This document shows positions 63,958 through 64,000 of a DNA stretch of 64,000 nucleotides, piece by piece (the stretch's first letter is position 1; the number at the start of each line of letters is the position of its first letter). Source of the stretch: Bacillota bacterium (GTDB lineage Bacteria > Bacillota > Clostridia > Acetivibrionales > DTU013); contig JAEYRV010000010.1 of the NCBI GenBank assembly GCA_023435305.1, positions 1-64,000 on the forward strand, written 5' to 3'. The notes below the pieces were generated by a model that saw only the letters and a program-made list of their open reading frames with translations, did no database searches and was not told where the DNA came from. Both the position numbers and the translations under genes were made by a program.

Positions 63958-64000
63958 ACCACCGAAGTAAAATGTCCTCATTCGATCTGCTTAATTGTCC

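Overview
The window looks like chromosomal DNA of a spore-forming member of the class Clostridia (Bacillota). The signs are a T-box leader on thrS, a CtsR-type operator in front of a dnaJ-like/clpB operon, a GerM spore-germination lipoprotein, a DacF-type D,D-carboxypeptidase, ComEA, many AGGAGG-type ribosome binding sites, and several GTG/TTG starts. No rRNA, tRNA, prophage, plasmid or transposase gene was seen. About 38 protein genes are supported.

Layout. 1-4.3 kb: thrS behind a T-box leader, and a PutP-type Na+/proline symporter. 4.4-8.1 kb: a small membrane protein, a SecA paralogue without the usual zinc tail, and two small ORFs. 8.1-13.5 kb: gerM and comEA (minus), dacF and an acyl-CoA/AMP ligase (plus). 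14-19 kb: leuS, rsfS and two half-size TauE/SafE permeases (minus). 19-26.6 kb: DUF2207 protein plus LemA, a heavy-metal P-type ATPase with an ArsR-type operator, a Gly/Pro repeat protein, and a MATE transporter. 26.7-32 kb: dnaJ-like plus clpB, and a membrane protein with a degenerate PP2C domain and a LysM domain. 32-38.5 kb: FG-GAP-like protein, YwaF-like membrane protein, a three-gene operon (WG-repeat lipoprotein, HD protein, unknown), and a PHP protein. 38.6-46.3 kb: PspC, a GT-B glycosyltransferase, an SDR, a serine-palmitoyltransferase-like enzyme, FabI and a CCA-adding enzyme. 46.7-54.3 kb: alpha-2-macroglobulin-like protein, secreted Memo-like protein, and a MurA with Asp in place of the catalytic Cys. 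54.4-63.4 kb: HtrA-like protease, YdcF-like protein, SH3 protein, MATE transporter, DNA glycosylase, EngB, a nuclease-helicase fusion and an exonuclease III.

The most unusual feature is the non-coding DNA. Nearly every intergenic gap carries short tandem repeats with unit lengths of 11-66 bp. Several arrays appear to be copies of the end of the adjacent gene. A 37-bp array repeats the rsfS stop region, a 33-bp array repeats the pspC stop region, and a 66-bp array repeats the ribosome binding site, start codon and first codons of cca. An 18-bp array runs through the start region of a TauE-like gene. Other repeats expand inside coding sequence, most visibly 15 units of Lys-Gln-X-Gly in the CCA-adding enzyme.

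Separately, three intergenic elements (near 18.9, 43.5 and 63.9 kb) share a core of near-constant length (87-89 nt) with the same motif spacing. Each core is flanked by inverted-repeat arms whose sequences differ between copies while each pair stays self-complementary. I do not recognise this family. All calls come from reading the sequence and from knowledge of the protein families; no database search was made.
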